Assembly: GCA_905221605.1 (NCBI GenBank)
Contig: CAJNDS010002250.1
Location: 131,001-195,000, forward strand
Reading direction: 5' to 3'
DNA: 64,000 nt
Source of the DNA: Symbiodinium natans
Taxonomy: Eukaryota; Sar; Dinophyceae; Suessiales; Symbiodiniaceae
In this document: positions 49,241 to 59,662 of the stretch, in pieces
How positions within the stretch are numbered: position 1 is the first letter of the stretch
How the letters are laid out: each line of letters begins with the position of its first letter
Position numbers and translations under genes: made by a program
Notes under the pieces: generated by a model
Told to the model about the DNA's origin: nothing
Seen by the model: the letters and a program-made list of their open reading frames with translations, nothing else
Database searches by the model: none

Positions 49241-49607
49241 CTAGGGGCTTAAAGATGCCAGAAGCTTAACAGCTTAGGCTTCAGGGCAAGGGTTGCCAGC
49301 AACATGCCTCCCTAATACCGACGTCGCCCGCACCCCTAGACAGCCACACTCTGCAACGTACTAGAACGAACCTACTCGAAGGTGCAAAAGATGGGCTGAA
49401 ACCACTAGTAGATAATATTAGAGTATACCACACTACCATGCACGTAACGGAAACATTTGATCTGCAATACGAGAATCTTAAGTATCCGCGGGCCGCTGGG
49501 GGGGGGGGGGATGTTCTTACGATTCCACCGAACTACATGCAGAAGGCGTCGTGAGCACCCTGAAAACTTGCCCCCCCTGGAGCCAGTCGCCCGGTGGCAT
49601 GCTCGAC

Positions 49608-49658
49608 TTAGGACGCCTCTGCGCAGTGTTTCAGCAGCTGCTGCAGCACCTGGCGCTT
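49608..49658 (-). CDS. Terminal exon with stop (KRQVLQQLLKHCAEAS)
   Basis: Acceptor CTTCAAG, 16 codons 'KRQVLQQLLKHCAEAS', then TAA. An amphipathic C-terminal helix. It ends a gene whose upstream exons should lie to the right (50-58 kb). Confidence 0.58.
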   Translation of the reverse strand, partial: KRQVLQQLLKHCAEAS

Positions 49659-49699
49659 CTTGAAGCCTTACTACCCCAAACCCTAAACTCATAAGAAAA

Positions 49700-52250
49700 G
49701 GAAACAACGGTTGACAAGTGTTTAAGGCAAGGCTGCAGGGGGGGGGTGGGAGATGGCAAAGTCTCTGACGCAAAGCTGCTTCTTGGCTTGGGAACCTCTA
49801 GCGTCTAGGGATTTAGGGTTTAGGTTGGGGAGTTCCCAAGACCTCTCCGGTCTCCGCCTCGGGTTGCCGCGACACCGCGGCCGCCTCCACGGCGGTGCTC
49901 AGCGCTTCAATCGGGAGCTCCTGGGATCCATCTCGGGCGAGGGCTCAACCTTAGGGCTTAGGGCCTATAGGGTTTAGGGTTTAGGGTTGAGGGTTTAGGG
50001 TTTCGGGTTGCCTCTCAAGTCTGAGCCCTAAACCCTTCTTGATGGTGCCTACAAGTCGGGGGGCCACACCAGAAGGTGCCGAACCCACGTCGGGTTGAAC
50101 GGGTTGAGGTGCTAACTGAACTATCGACACTTCGGCTCCCCGAAGTCTCTGCGAACCCAACTGGCATCACGAACACGCCGTCTCACAAGCTTCCAACCCT
50201 GCAGCTGGCTTCAGAAGATCCTTGTAGGGGCTTCATGTTCAGCCTAAGCTTAGTTGTCCAGTACCTAGGGGTTTTAAAGGTTAACCTTTAGGATTATAAG
50301 GGGAATATATTAACCCAAAAAGGTTAAAGGTTATCTACTCTACTACTAAGTAAGGATGCCTAAGGTCTAGGCTACCTGAAGCTCAGAACGCTCTCCTCTG
50401 GTCCAGCTGAGAGCCTGGGAAGCTGCAGCTTGGGGGAAGATGGGGTGTTAGGGTTGATGGGTTTGGTTTGAGCTGTAGGTTTTACATAGGAACTGGGATT
50501 TGCCAGAGGGCCTGCAAGGCCGGGTTTCGGCGGCTGTTGGCTTCGGGCGTCTTCGGGAATCCTCCGCTTGCGGCTTGCGGGCCTTCGCGCCTTTTGGAAG
50601 TTGATGATGTCCCTTCGGGGTTCTCTCTGGCTTTTGGAGGTCAACGGTCTTCTTATTTTGGATGCATGTTTGCTTGCTATGTGCTGGATTTTTCCGAGGG
50701 GTCGGTGGGAGAGAGCCGGCCAAACGAAGGGGGCACCTGGGTCAGCCTCACAGAATTGGCTTAGGACTGAGGTTGAAGGGCTTCTGAAGGCATGGTCTAT
50801 GGAGGAGCTCTCTCAAAACAGTTTCAAAAGTTTCGAGGCCTCGTGACTATCAGAAGACCAAAGCAAAAGCAGGAAGTTGATGGAGCTACGGTGGCCCGGG
50901 CCCCCCCTCCCCAGTGCCTCATCAACGGCATCAACACTGCTCAAAACCCATCGCCGAAAGAGCTCCGTCCCTCCCACTGGCTCCGCGCGCCTTTGCAAGG
51001 CGCCCGCAACGAAGCCGGCCTCTCCGGGATAGAACCCGAAATCCTAAACCCTTTGAACCCTAAAACCAATAAACACCCCCAACTAAAGAAGGTTGGGCAC
51101 AGAAAACCCGTAGACTCCATAGACCCTCACCGCATGAGTCACGATTGGACCCTCAAAGGCTCGTAGCATGCCAAATGAAGCCGAGCACCCAGCTATGGAC
51201 TCTATGTAGACATGCTGAAGTCATACTGACTGACCCTCTTCACTCAGCACCTGGACCCCAAGCCCCAAAAAACCCCGTGCGCCCCGCCCAGAAAGCCCAG
51301 AAACCCGACTTGCAATAAAAAACCTGAACCCAAAAACCTCAGCCCGAGATAGCCGAGAAACCCTATTTGCCCCAAAACCCAGTGAGTCTAGGAACAAGGA
51401 TTCGGTGCCTGCGCCTGGCCCAGCAACCCGAGGCTTAACGCCAGCGAACTCAGCTGCATCGGGGACAGGCGGTCCAACCTCTGAAGGCTTCTCTGCCAGA
51501 TTGCGCAGACATAACATATGCGTACACGCATATATGCACACATCTATACATATATGTATAGTGCATATTTCTGGGCGTACATAGGCATCTGCGGTAAACT
51601 GCTGATGCTGGCAGATGTATGTATGGGTCATGCCGTGGGTCCTTGTTGGAAGGGGATGGCTGCAAGAAGCTACCTTTGTTTGAGCTTTTCGGGGACCCTG
51701 TGACTGGAGGCTGTGTTCAAGAGGGTGGTGCTCCTTGAAAGAGTTTCCCGCAAGAGTACATTAAGAAGTGTGAGAATCAACCCAACACACACATACCTTT
51801 AAAACATCAGTAGTACACCTTGGTCCAACTTCAAGAGAAAAAGAGGGGCGAGGTCGATGTAGGCGCGTGGAACCCGTGGCCCGGACCATGCGTTTTTCTC
51901 GCAGCCTGCTCACATTTTGGACCAAAATCGCACTCTCGCCTAGGCGTGGGGCGTGGCCGCACTCCCGTCCTAGAAACTGTCATCGCTTTTGGATTCTGAC
52001 CACACAAATTGCGCAACGCTTATTGACTTCCTGGGCTCGGGAGGATGCGAAGCTGTCGTGTCTTTTGGACGTCTGGGCTCACATGGTCTCTCACTGTTTG
52101 GCCTCTACACTGGCTTAATTTGTTTAGTAGGATTTTTATGGGAATTTTACGACAATAGGGGACCCCAATTCTGAACCCAAAATAGAAGGATCCCCTTAGA
52201 ATAAGGACCCCAATAAGGTGCCCTAAACCCTACCCCCCCCTTATAAGGGA
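49700..52250. other. Region without a connected gene model
   Basis: Mostly unique sequence with few telomere-like repeats. Open frames overlap on both strands at 50.4-51.1 kb; at 50.92-51.0 kb the minus frame 'RAEPVGGTELFRRWVLSS' looks coding. Nothing could be joined. Confidence 0.35.
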
Positions 52251-52262
52251 ACTGCAGGAGAC

Positions 52263-52328
52263 CTCTCGGCGGCAGCTGCCAGGGAGAGCGCCATCTCTTC
52301 GAGGCAAATTTGCGGATGCTGCGCCAGC
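52263..52328 (-). CDS. Exon (LAQHPQICLEEMALSLAAAA)
   Basis: Acceptor CCCAAG|G, donor GAGAG|GTCTCC; 'LAQHPQICLEEMALSLAAAA'. Helical; phase 1 in, 2 out. Confidence 0.58.
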
Positions 52329-52551
52329 CTTGGGGAAGTTTTTCAGCGGTTTAGGATCCGAGGCGTTTAGGGTTTAGGGTTCAGGGTTGAGGGTTTTAGG
52401 GTTGAGGGTTTTAGGGCTTAGGGTTTAGGGTCCGCCGACCCTGGCGGCGTGTTGGAAAAGGAGTTTCCATTTAGGGCTAGGCCACCCACACCCCATAAAC
52501 TCACGGACCAGAGGCGGTTTCGCACAGGACATAGGGGCCCTTTGGGAAAAA

Positions 52552-52740
52552 ACCCACCCCCCCCCTCTACCCTCCCCCCCCCTACCCCCCCCCCCCCCCC
52601 CCCCCCACCCCCCCCTACCCCCCCTACCCCCCCCTACCCCCCCCCCCCCCCCTACCCCCCCCCCCCCCTCCCCCCCTCCCCCCCAACCCCCCACCCTCCC
52701 CCTCCATACCCCCCCTCCCTACCCCTACCCCCCCCTACCA
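52552..52740. repeat. C-rich tract with CCCCCCCTA units
   Basis: About 190 bp almost only C with scattered TA; looks like an expanded C-run form of CCCTA. Open frames across it are artefacts. Confidence 0.88.
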
Positions 52741-52911
52741 ATTGATGGGGCTGCCCTGGCCTTCAAGCTGGCTTCAGCTCCTGTTTGGGTCCCAACGTTT
52801 CACAGAGGCTCAAGCACATCAACTTTTTTGGCATCCTTTGAGCTGACGAGCGCGTTTAAACCTTTCAACCTCCAGCGGGGTCGGCGGCTTGAGCCGGAGG
52901 CTCTTAAATTT

Positions 52912-52983
52912 ATTTAGGGTTTAGGGTTTAGGGTTTAGGGTTTAGGGTTTAGGGTTTAGGGTTTAGGGTTTAGGGTTTAGGGT
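52912..52983 (+). repeat. Interstitial TTTAGGG array
   Basis: Ten units, nearly perfect. Confidence 0.95.
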
Positions 52984-54007
52984 GTTGCCAGGCTCGTGTC
53001 GGTTTGGGGCTTCCCTTTATATGCAACACCTTTGGGTACATGCTTACAGGATTCGCAAAAAGAAGCGAAATTCAGAGAACTGCTCATGTACCCCTGTAGA
53101 AGCTATACCCGATAGTTATCCATGCTCGGTCCTGAGCCCCAGTTTCCAAAACCTAAGAAGGCGGCAGCTTAGGAAATCCCTAAAACTCAGTCGTAAACCT
53201 TCATACCCGAGACCTGAAACTCCACAATGTTGAGCCCTACGCCTGAACGCGAACACCTAATAACCTCGTGGGCTGCAGCCACGGGTCGCGACTGCTGCTG
53301 TGCAGAGGACCCTGGCACTGGCACAAGATGGGACAAGGGGTTGGGCTGAACGGCTGTCGGAGGCTTGTAGGGTTTTAGGGTTTGGGGGTTTAGGTTCATG
53401 GGCAAGCTGCATGTCCATTCAAGTTGTGCACTTCTTCGGGTTCATGGTCTACTCCTTGCCATTTAAGTCAACACAAAGGGCCGATAGCTTTCATGCTTCA
53501 ACTGTCACTCTCTTTTGCGTCTTCCCTTGTATCTCTGGCCCGTCATATAATACCAGGACACTCGAAGAAACGCTGGGGCTCCACCTCTTTAGAGTTTAAG
53601 GGGACTCTGGGCTCCCCTAAGCCCTCTGACCCCCCTACACACCCTGTAAACCTGCAACCCAAAACCCTGATCAACCCCTATGAAGCCCGACAAGCCTGGC
53701 CGACAGGCGGGCGCTCGCCGCGCGAACGCGGAGCACACGCTGGAGCCCGAGTAAGTCGACCTCGCCGGGTTTTAGGCTTCTGGTTTTTGAGCTTCTGGGC
53801 TCCCCCAAGTACCCCTTAACCAAGGCCAGGGGTTTCAGGCTGGGGGGTTCCTGGCACTCAGCCTGCAAGCCCAGAGGCGTTTTAGAGAGCCGGGACCCAA
53901 GCATCTCGGCGTCTAAGAAGCACTAAGCTCTAAACCCTAAACCCCGAAAACCCCCAAACCTCCAAGCCCAAAATTCTGCCTAAGCCTCCAAGGCCGATTG
54001 TCTTCGA

Positions 54008-54060
54008 ACCCTACTGCTACTACTACTACTATTACTACTACTATTATTATTATTATTTCT
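54008..54060. repeat. CTA/TTA trinucleotide microsatellite
   Basis: CTACTACTACTA changing to TTATTATTATTA. Confidence 0.95.
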
Positions 54061-54297
54061 ATAGTACATCCGTGTCTACAGAGGGAGCTTTTACCTACTG
54101 GTGCTGAAGGGAGGAGCGGGGGGTCCTGGGGATGATCTACGGATTGTTGTAGCGTTGGGATTCCTTCGCCCAACCCCCTGAACCCAAAACACAAAACCCT
54201 AATCCGAAACCCTACACCCTACACCCTACACCCTAAACCCCAAACCCTAAACCCTAAACCTTAAACCCTAAACCCCAACAAGTCTAGAGAAGGGGAC

Positions 54298-54369
54298 CTG
54301 GAAGCTGGTCGCGGCGAGGCGGTGGAGCAGCTGTGCGGCATGCGCCAGCTCCGTGTCGCCGAGTTCCTG
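54298..54369 (-). CDS. Exon (ELGDTELAHAAQLLHRLAAT)
   Basis: 24 codons, phase 0/0, acceptor CCGAAG, donor TTCCAG|GTCC. 'QELGDTELAHAAQLLHRLAA'. It joins in phase to the 54.83 kb exon. Helical-repeat protein likely. Confidence 0.62.
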
Positions 54370-54409
54370 CTTCGGGTGGCTGAGGGTCTGAGCCGGTCTG
54401 AGCCAATGG

Positions 54410-54477
54410 TCGGTTTAGGGTTTAGGGCTTCGGGCTTAGGGTTTAGGGTTTAGGGTGGAGGGTGTAGGGTTTAGGGT

Positions 54478-54509
<32 letters not shown>

Positions 54510-54675
54510 GGTTTAGGGTTTAGGGTTTTTCGGTTTTTCGGTTTAGGGCTTAGGGCTTAGGGTTTAGGGTTTAGGGTTTAGGTTTCAGAGTTCAGGGTTC
54601 AGGGTTCTGGGTTCTGGGTTCAGGGTTTAGGGTTTAGGGTTTAGGGTTTGGGGTTTAGGGTTTAGGGTTTAGGAC
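54410..54675 (+). repeat. Mixed TTTAGGG/TTGAGGG/TTCAGGG tract
   Basis: A patchwork of heptamer variants in short homogeneous blocks (five TTGAGGG units, then TTTAGGG, GCTTAGG, TTCAGGG), suggesting local amplification of mutated units. Confidence 0.9.
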
Positions 54676-54776
54676 TATCATCAGGGCTTGCGGTTTCGGA
54701 GATCTATGACGGGCTCAGGGTGCCGCATGGTTTGATTTAGACTCGACTGCTCAAGACCAAGCGACCTCTCTGGCAC

Positions 54777-54828
54777 CTCCAGCTGCGTATCATGGATTTG
54801 CAGGAACCCGACATGCTCGTCATGGTCT
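54777..54828 (-). CDS. Exon (DHDEHVGFLQIHDTQLE)
   Basis: One nt plus 17 codons; acceptor CCCACAG, donor GAG|GTGCCA. The phase matches the exon at 54.37 kb. Confidence 0.58.
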
Positions 54829-55075
54829 CTGTGGGCTAAGGGGTCGGATCACCAGAGGAGGAGGGGGGAGGGGGATTTTGAGGTTCAGAGGAGGCTGGGA
54901 TACCTTGAGCTGTCCTAACCTAGGGGCCCCAAGGCCCCAAAATCCTTAAGCCCTCCTAAAGCCCCCCAAACCCCATTGCTCTTCTTGAAGCCACATCCCA
55001 GCTACTTTGAAGTTTCTGGAACCACCCCCGTGTATGAAAACCCCGACCCCCACCCCCCCCCCCCCCCCCCCATAC

Positions 55076-55133
55076 CAAGCCCCGAGCCCCCCATTCGCCA
55101 GCCAGCTGTTCCAGCGCCGTCTGTACCAGCCGC
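55076..55133 (-). CDS. Exon (RLVQTALEQLAGEWGARGL)
   Basis: Acceptor AGTTGCAG|G, donor TTG|GTATGG; 'RLVQTALEQLAGEWGARGL'. A helix ending at a C run. The join to 54.83 kb is not in phase with this donor. Confidence 0.52.
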
Positions 55134-55489
55134 CTGCAACTGAGCAGGGTTGAGGATGGGGTGGGGGGGGGGGAGTTTGGGGATGAGTTCGGAGTGGTTT
55201 AGGGCTTAGGGTGTAGGCTTGCGGGATGTTGAGGGAGTTTGGGGATTCTGGGGACTTTAGTGTTTTTAGAGGTCCGAGGTTTAACTTTTTGGGCTTCGGG
55301 TACGGTCCCCAAGATACCGCACGCACCGGACCCTGAGGCCCCCCATTGAGGTCGGAATGGGAAGGGGGGGGCTGTATTCGAAGCCTGTGAACTGGCAGAA
55401 ATGCTGTGACTTTCCGGACTTACAGTAGTTGCAGCCTGCGAATCTGCTCAAATGATTTAATGTACAGTATTTGGAGCCTGCAAGCAAAA

Positions 55490-55625
55490 GACCCTGTTCC
55501 TCCGCTCCTCCCGTGCTCCCCGACTCCCCTCCTCCCCGTCTTCCCTCCTCCCCCCCTCCCTGTCTTCCTCCCTTCCTTCCTCCCTTCCTTCTCTCATCTC
55601 TTTCGTTCCTTCCTTCCTTCGGCAT
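55490..55625. repeat. Pyrimidine-only tract (C/T), 135 bp
   Basis: Nearly pure CT sequence including TTCC repeats on plus. Could be a long polypyrimidine tract on plus or a triplex-prone element; no coding role seen. Confidence 0.85.
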
Positions 55626-55760
55626 GCTACGTGTAGAAGGATTTCACTCTTGGTTGATCCCTGGTGATCGTTTTTTGTGTCCTAAACCCCGAACCCTGAA
55701 CTCCTGTGCCCAAGCCCAACGCCCGAAGCTCTCTACAAAACCGTTTAGGCTGCGAGCAAC

Positions 55761-55820
55761 CTCCACGCCGCCGTGCCCGGCCAATCGCTGCCTGATGTCG
55801 CCTTGGTAGCTTCTCTCAAG
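55761..55820 (-). CDS. Exon (LERSYQGDIRQRLAGHGGVE)
   Basis: 20 codons, phase 0/0, acceptor GCCAAG, donor GAG|GTTGCT. 'LERSYQGDIRQRLAGHGGVE'. Family unknown. Confidence 0.58.
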
Positions 55821-56586
55821 CTTGGCTGCACTTAGGAGGGTAGTAAAAAACTAAACCCAAAACGGCAAAGGATCTCATGTTACACTAAAGCACAAAGTCA
55901 AGCTCGTTTCTACGTGCGAGTGAGCCCTTTTTCGTAGAGCAAACTCTGCCCATCGCAGGGCTGAAGGTTCAGGATTTTTTGTTGAGGTCCGTGGTAGGCC
56001 GGGGTTTAGGGTTAGGGTTTAAGGGTCTACGGTTAAGGCTGCAATGTGGGGTTCGGAGATTGGGCCGTAGGGCTTAGGACGATGAGGATTAACCCATACA
56101 CCCTAAACCCTAAACCCTAAACCCTCAACGCTTGCAGGGTCTAGGGGGGTTCTGAGGCGCGATGCTGACCATGGAGATCAGATTTCTTGGCCTTGCCTTG
56201 GAAGTTTTTTGGTTCCCTGTCTGCTCTCGGAGTCTCGGTCCTTTCGTGCCCCGGTTCTAGTATGACCCCTTGATTTCAGTGCCCAACAAGGAACCCTAAA
56301 CCCTAAACCCTGAACCCTAAAGCCTAAACCCTGAAACCTTAACTGACCAAGGACTGACAAGGGGATTAAGGTTTTGGTAAAGCATATAGCAAGCTTCTAC
56401 TTCTACATGCAAAGCCGACCCCAACCCAAACGACCAGTTCCGTCTGTGGCTCCAGACAGAGTGGCTGCTGAGCCGCGATAAGCAGGACACCAGCAAGTAG
56501 GCCTCTCTAGGGATTTCGTGTCCAAGTTTAGCCCCTTGGACCTCCAAGCCTCAAAGCAAGCTCAGCCTCGAACCCCATTTAACGAC

Positions 56587-56686
56587 CTTCAAGCAAAGCG
56601 GTGCTGGACGAGACGATGACGTGGACGAAGCGCTTTGGATTGCTAGTTGCATCGTGGTCTTCGACGACGAGTGCGCAGAAACCAAA
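56587..56686 (-). CDS. Exon (FGFCALVVEDHDATSNPKRF)
   Basis: 33 codons plus 1 nt, donor GAAG|GTCGTT. 'FGFCALVVEDHDATSNPKRF' then 'VHVIVSSSTALLE'. A beta-strand-rich globular segment, unassigned; the acceptor choice is uncertain. Confidence 0.55.
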
Positions 56687-56894
56687 CTTCCAAAATGCCC
56701 ACACCGACCCCAAACCCGCGGGCGCGCGCGGGGGCACAAGCCTCTGTGGCGCTGAAGCCAAAAAGGCGATCTTCCACCTTTGGTTTCTTTGGGGGGATTC
56801 AGGGGTTGGGGTCAGGGCTTGAACCCTAAACTTTTGGTCCAACGCAAGCCCCCGCGTTATTTTTCCCAAGCCCTCAGTGTCAAGCCTCTAATTT

Positions 56895-56982
56895 AGGGGT
56901 CGGAATAATTTACTAATAATAGTCCCTTATGGTCCCTTTGAAATTATACTATAGCTACCCCCAAAACCCTATTCTAATTCTT
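56895..56982 (-). mobile_element. Family B short element
   Basis: Inverted copy: read on minus it has head AGAATTAGAATAGGG, TAGTATAATTTCAAAG, core GGGACCATAAGGG and tail TAAATTATTCCGACCCC. The most complete copy. Confidence 0.77.
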
Positions 56983-57047
56983 CAGGCCCCTAAAAGTACC
57001 TCCCCGCAGGAGATCGGGCGAATGAGGGGCCCCTGAGGGGCCCCGAC

Positions 57048-57095
57048 TCGCTGCAGGAGTGCGGCGAAATCCTGGCTCTCCAGCAGGTCCTCCTC
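57048..57095 (-). CDS. Exon (EEDLLESQDFAALLQR)
   Basis: 16 codons, phase 0/0, acceptor ATGACAG|G, donor CGA|GTCGGG. An acidic helix. Confidence 0.55.
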
Positions 57096-57832
57096 CTGTC
57101 ATTTCGGATCTATGCCCCCCCAAGTGAACGCCTCAAAGCACCTAGGTAAAGGTGTACTTCAGCGCCCACAGCTGGGGATCGTTTCCCTGTATAAGGGGCT
57201 GTGTTAAGAAACAGGGGACGTGAAAAGGGACCACAACTGAGCTGAACCTATACTTAGACATGCAAACCCACCAGGCTTCTAACACTGACGTGTTAGAGCA
57301 GAAATAGAAGCGTGTGCACGACCCCAGCACTTGACACGCATGATAGTGAAGGTGCGTTTTTGCTGAACAGAAGTGCACGTGCCCCGGTGCATCTGCGCGT
57401 TCAGAACATCGAAGCTCGATATTGCCCCTCTGCAACAGGCAACTGCGTATGTTGCGCGACTCACATGTAGCATAGATGGTTGGTGAATTGGACGTGATTG
57501 GTCACTGGTTCTCAGGTTTAGGACACAAGGTTGAGGGTGCGGGGCTGTGGGTGGCAGGCTGCAGAGGCACCGGAAATGAGTTTCATCTTCTCGTTGCTCC
57601 TGAACCTTAAACACCAAAACCCACCAATCACCAGATCGAAACCTTCAATCCCAAACCAGTGCTCACAGTCCAGTGGGACCCGGTTCAGGCCCTACGCCCC
57701 AACGCCCAAAACCCGCAGACTCTGAAACCCGGAACCCCGAAACTCAAGCCTCAAACCCCCTTGAGCACCAAACCCTAACCCTAAACCCTAAACCCTAAAC
57801 CCTAAACCCCTTGAGCACCAAACCCTAAACGC

Positions 57833-57992
57833 CTTGTGAAGCCCGAGCCAGAGCCACGCCTTCTTGTCTGCGACTGCCGCGCTGGTGACTTCAGCAAGGC
57901 TCGCGATGCACTGGTGCAGATGAAGAAGAGCTTTGGATCTCTGGGATTGCACCCATAGCTCTTCAGTGTGGCTCCAAGCTAGGGGAGAGGTT
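57833..57992 (-). CDS. Long exon, helical (HLHQCIASLAEVTSAAVADK)
   Basis: One nt plus 53 codons; acceptor GCCTCAG; GC donor AAG|GCGTTTAGGG lies within a telomere-like repeat. Includes 'SHTEELWVQSQRSKALLHLH' and 'SLAEVTSAAVADKKAWLWLG'. Unassigned helical domain. Confidence 0.62.
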
Positions 57993-58626
57993 CTGAGGCT
58001 CAGGGTTGCGCAGGCCACCCGAAACCCCCAAACCCTGAACCTTGGGTATTTAAGAGGGATGGGTGCTTGATGCTGAGAACTCTCAAGTCTTGGAGTGACC
58101 CTGAGTAGATGCAAAGAGGGTTCGTGCTTTCAGGGTGCCGTGGGCTTTAGGGTTGCAGGGCTTACAGGGCCGCAAAACGTGTTTAGGCTTTGGGGTTTAG
58201 GGAAAGAATGGGTTTCTGGGCTTCGTGAGCCCTGGGTCCAGGGTGCAGGGCTCAGTCTAAGCACTACCCTCGCGGCCAGTGATGCTTTTGGATGCACTCC
58301 GCCTTATCCAAAGGGACTGTATGGGCCGCTCAAGTTCACCCCAAATTCCTAAGCCTTAAGGCCCTAAACCCTCCGTGAGGCCTTAGCGTGCAAGAGGCTG
58401 CTGCGGCAGAAGGGGGATATGCCCAACAGATCGCGTATGCTACAGCCGGTTCTGATGATAGGCATTGGCGCCAGACTGAAACCACCCCTAAGACTTAATT
58501 TCTGCTGTTGTCCACGGAGCATGAGCCGAACCTTTCTTTTCGGGCCCCTAAAGCCCAAACCCCAGACCATCTACAAAAGGCGGGGGCCCCAACATGCAGA
58601 AGGAACCCAGGAGCCATGGAGGCCGC

Positions 58627-58706
58627 CTTGCCCGGTGGCAGCGAGGGCAGCTGCACACTGGCGGCCAGCAGCTCCCTGGGCGTGGGCCGGTCGACCGAAG
58701 CTGGCG
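58627..58706 (-). CDS. Exon (PTPRELLAASVQLPSLPPGK)
   Basis: Two nt plus 26 codons; acceptor CAAAG, GC donor AAG|GCGGCC. 'ASVDRPTPRELLAASVQLPS' then 'LPPGK'. Unassigned. Confidence 0.58.
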
Positions 58707-58885
58707 CTTTGAGCCTGGGAGTTTTTAAGTCTGGTGCTATTGGGGTTGATGGGTTATGGGGTTATGGGGGTTCCGGGCTACTGGGGTCATGGCGTTCTGG
58801 GGTTGTGAAGTGATAGGTGGTTCTAGGGTTCAGGTGGTTCAGGTGGTTCAGGCGGTTCCAGCGGTTCGGCTTTGCATACAAAAGA

Positions 58886-58955
58886 GGCCTTAATGATTTG
58901 AACAGGGTTCTCGGGGCGATTATCGTATATTTATATAGGGGCCGTAAGGGGGCTT
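58886..58955 (+). mobile_element. Family B short element, 3' truncated
   Basis: Head CCTTAATGATTTGAACAGGG, then GATTATCGTATATTTATA and a diverged core GGGGCCGTAAGGG; the tail is lost. Confidence 0.55.
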
Positions 58956-59305
58956 AAGGTCGAGGGTTCGAGTCTCAGGATACGACGCTCTCAACACCGA
59001 AGCGAGTTTCTTGGCAAGCAGGCATGCAAAACATGAAAGCACGAAAGCAAGTGCGGGGCTACTAGGGCTAACGGAACGCGATTATTGAGCATTGCTTTCT
59101 CACGGCCAATGACTACGTACCACTGAACGCGTCGTTACTAAACACAACAGTTGCTTATCATTACGAGGAAAACCTTACGAAACACTAACCACAACACTGA
59201 TATCAATCAGCATCTTGAGAACCATCTGACTTCAACCCCTGCAAACCCTTAAAAGCCCTGACTCCCTGAAACCCCCTCAAACCATTCTAAAACCCTTATC
59301 AGCCC

Positions 59306-59662
59306 TTGCTGGTCAGGACAAAGCCTTATACCTTGTACAGGGCCGGAGCTGCTTGGCTTTGGTTGGTGCAGGGGGCTTCCCAGTGTCAAGCCCAGAGGCT
59401 AAGAGGCTCCTTCGTCAGGTCTGTGATCAAGCAGGAGGGGGTTGCAGTGAGTTCAGAATGCCGGAGCTTGAGAACCGGATTTGGCGTGGACGTAGACGTC
59501 TTGGCAACCCCTGAAGACCCTGATACATCAGACCCTGATACATCAGGGGCTATGAGGGAATCCGGAAGCTTGCTGGCAGAGGGCTTGCTCGCTGCCGCAA
59601 AACTTCGGTGCAGAGTCCTGCTCAAGGGAAGTTTGGGGCTACAGTGGCCTTTCAGCTCTTGA
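59306..59662 (+). CDS. Ambiguous long open frame
   Basis: Plus frame contains 'RTGFGVDVDVLATPEDPDTS' and 'SLLAEGLLAAAKLRCRVLLK'; the minus frame is equally open and Ser-rich. Direction contrasts with all connected exons, so this may be chance or an inserted fragment. No function is assigned. Confidence 0.25.
   Translation: MLVRTKPYTLYRAGAAWLWLVQGASQCQAQRLRGSFVRSVIKQEGVAVSSECRSLRTGFGVDVDVLATPEDPDTSDPDTSGAMRESGSLLAEGLLAAAKLRCRVLLKGSLGLQWPFSS
59516..59547. repeat. 15-bp tandem duplication
   Basis: CCCTGATACATCAGA is repeated; it adds a five-residue duplication (Asp-Pro-Asp-Thr-Ser) to the plus-strand frame at 59.3-59.66 kb. Confidence 0.88.

Noticed and set aside
52425-52745. Proline-rich (plus) and glycine-rich (minus) ORFs
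   Set aside because: Produced by a C homopolymer tract with scattered TA.
58950-58985. tRNA gene, suggested by a B-box-like GGTTCGAGTC
   Set aside because: No matching A box, anticodon arm or acceptor stem could be drawn upstream.
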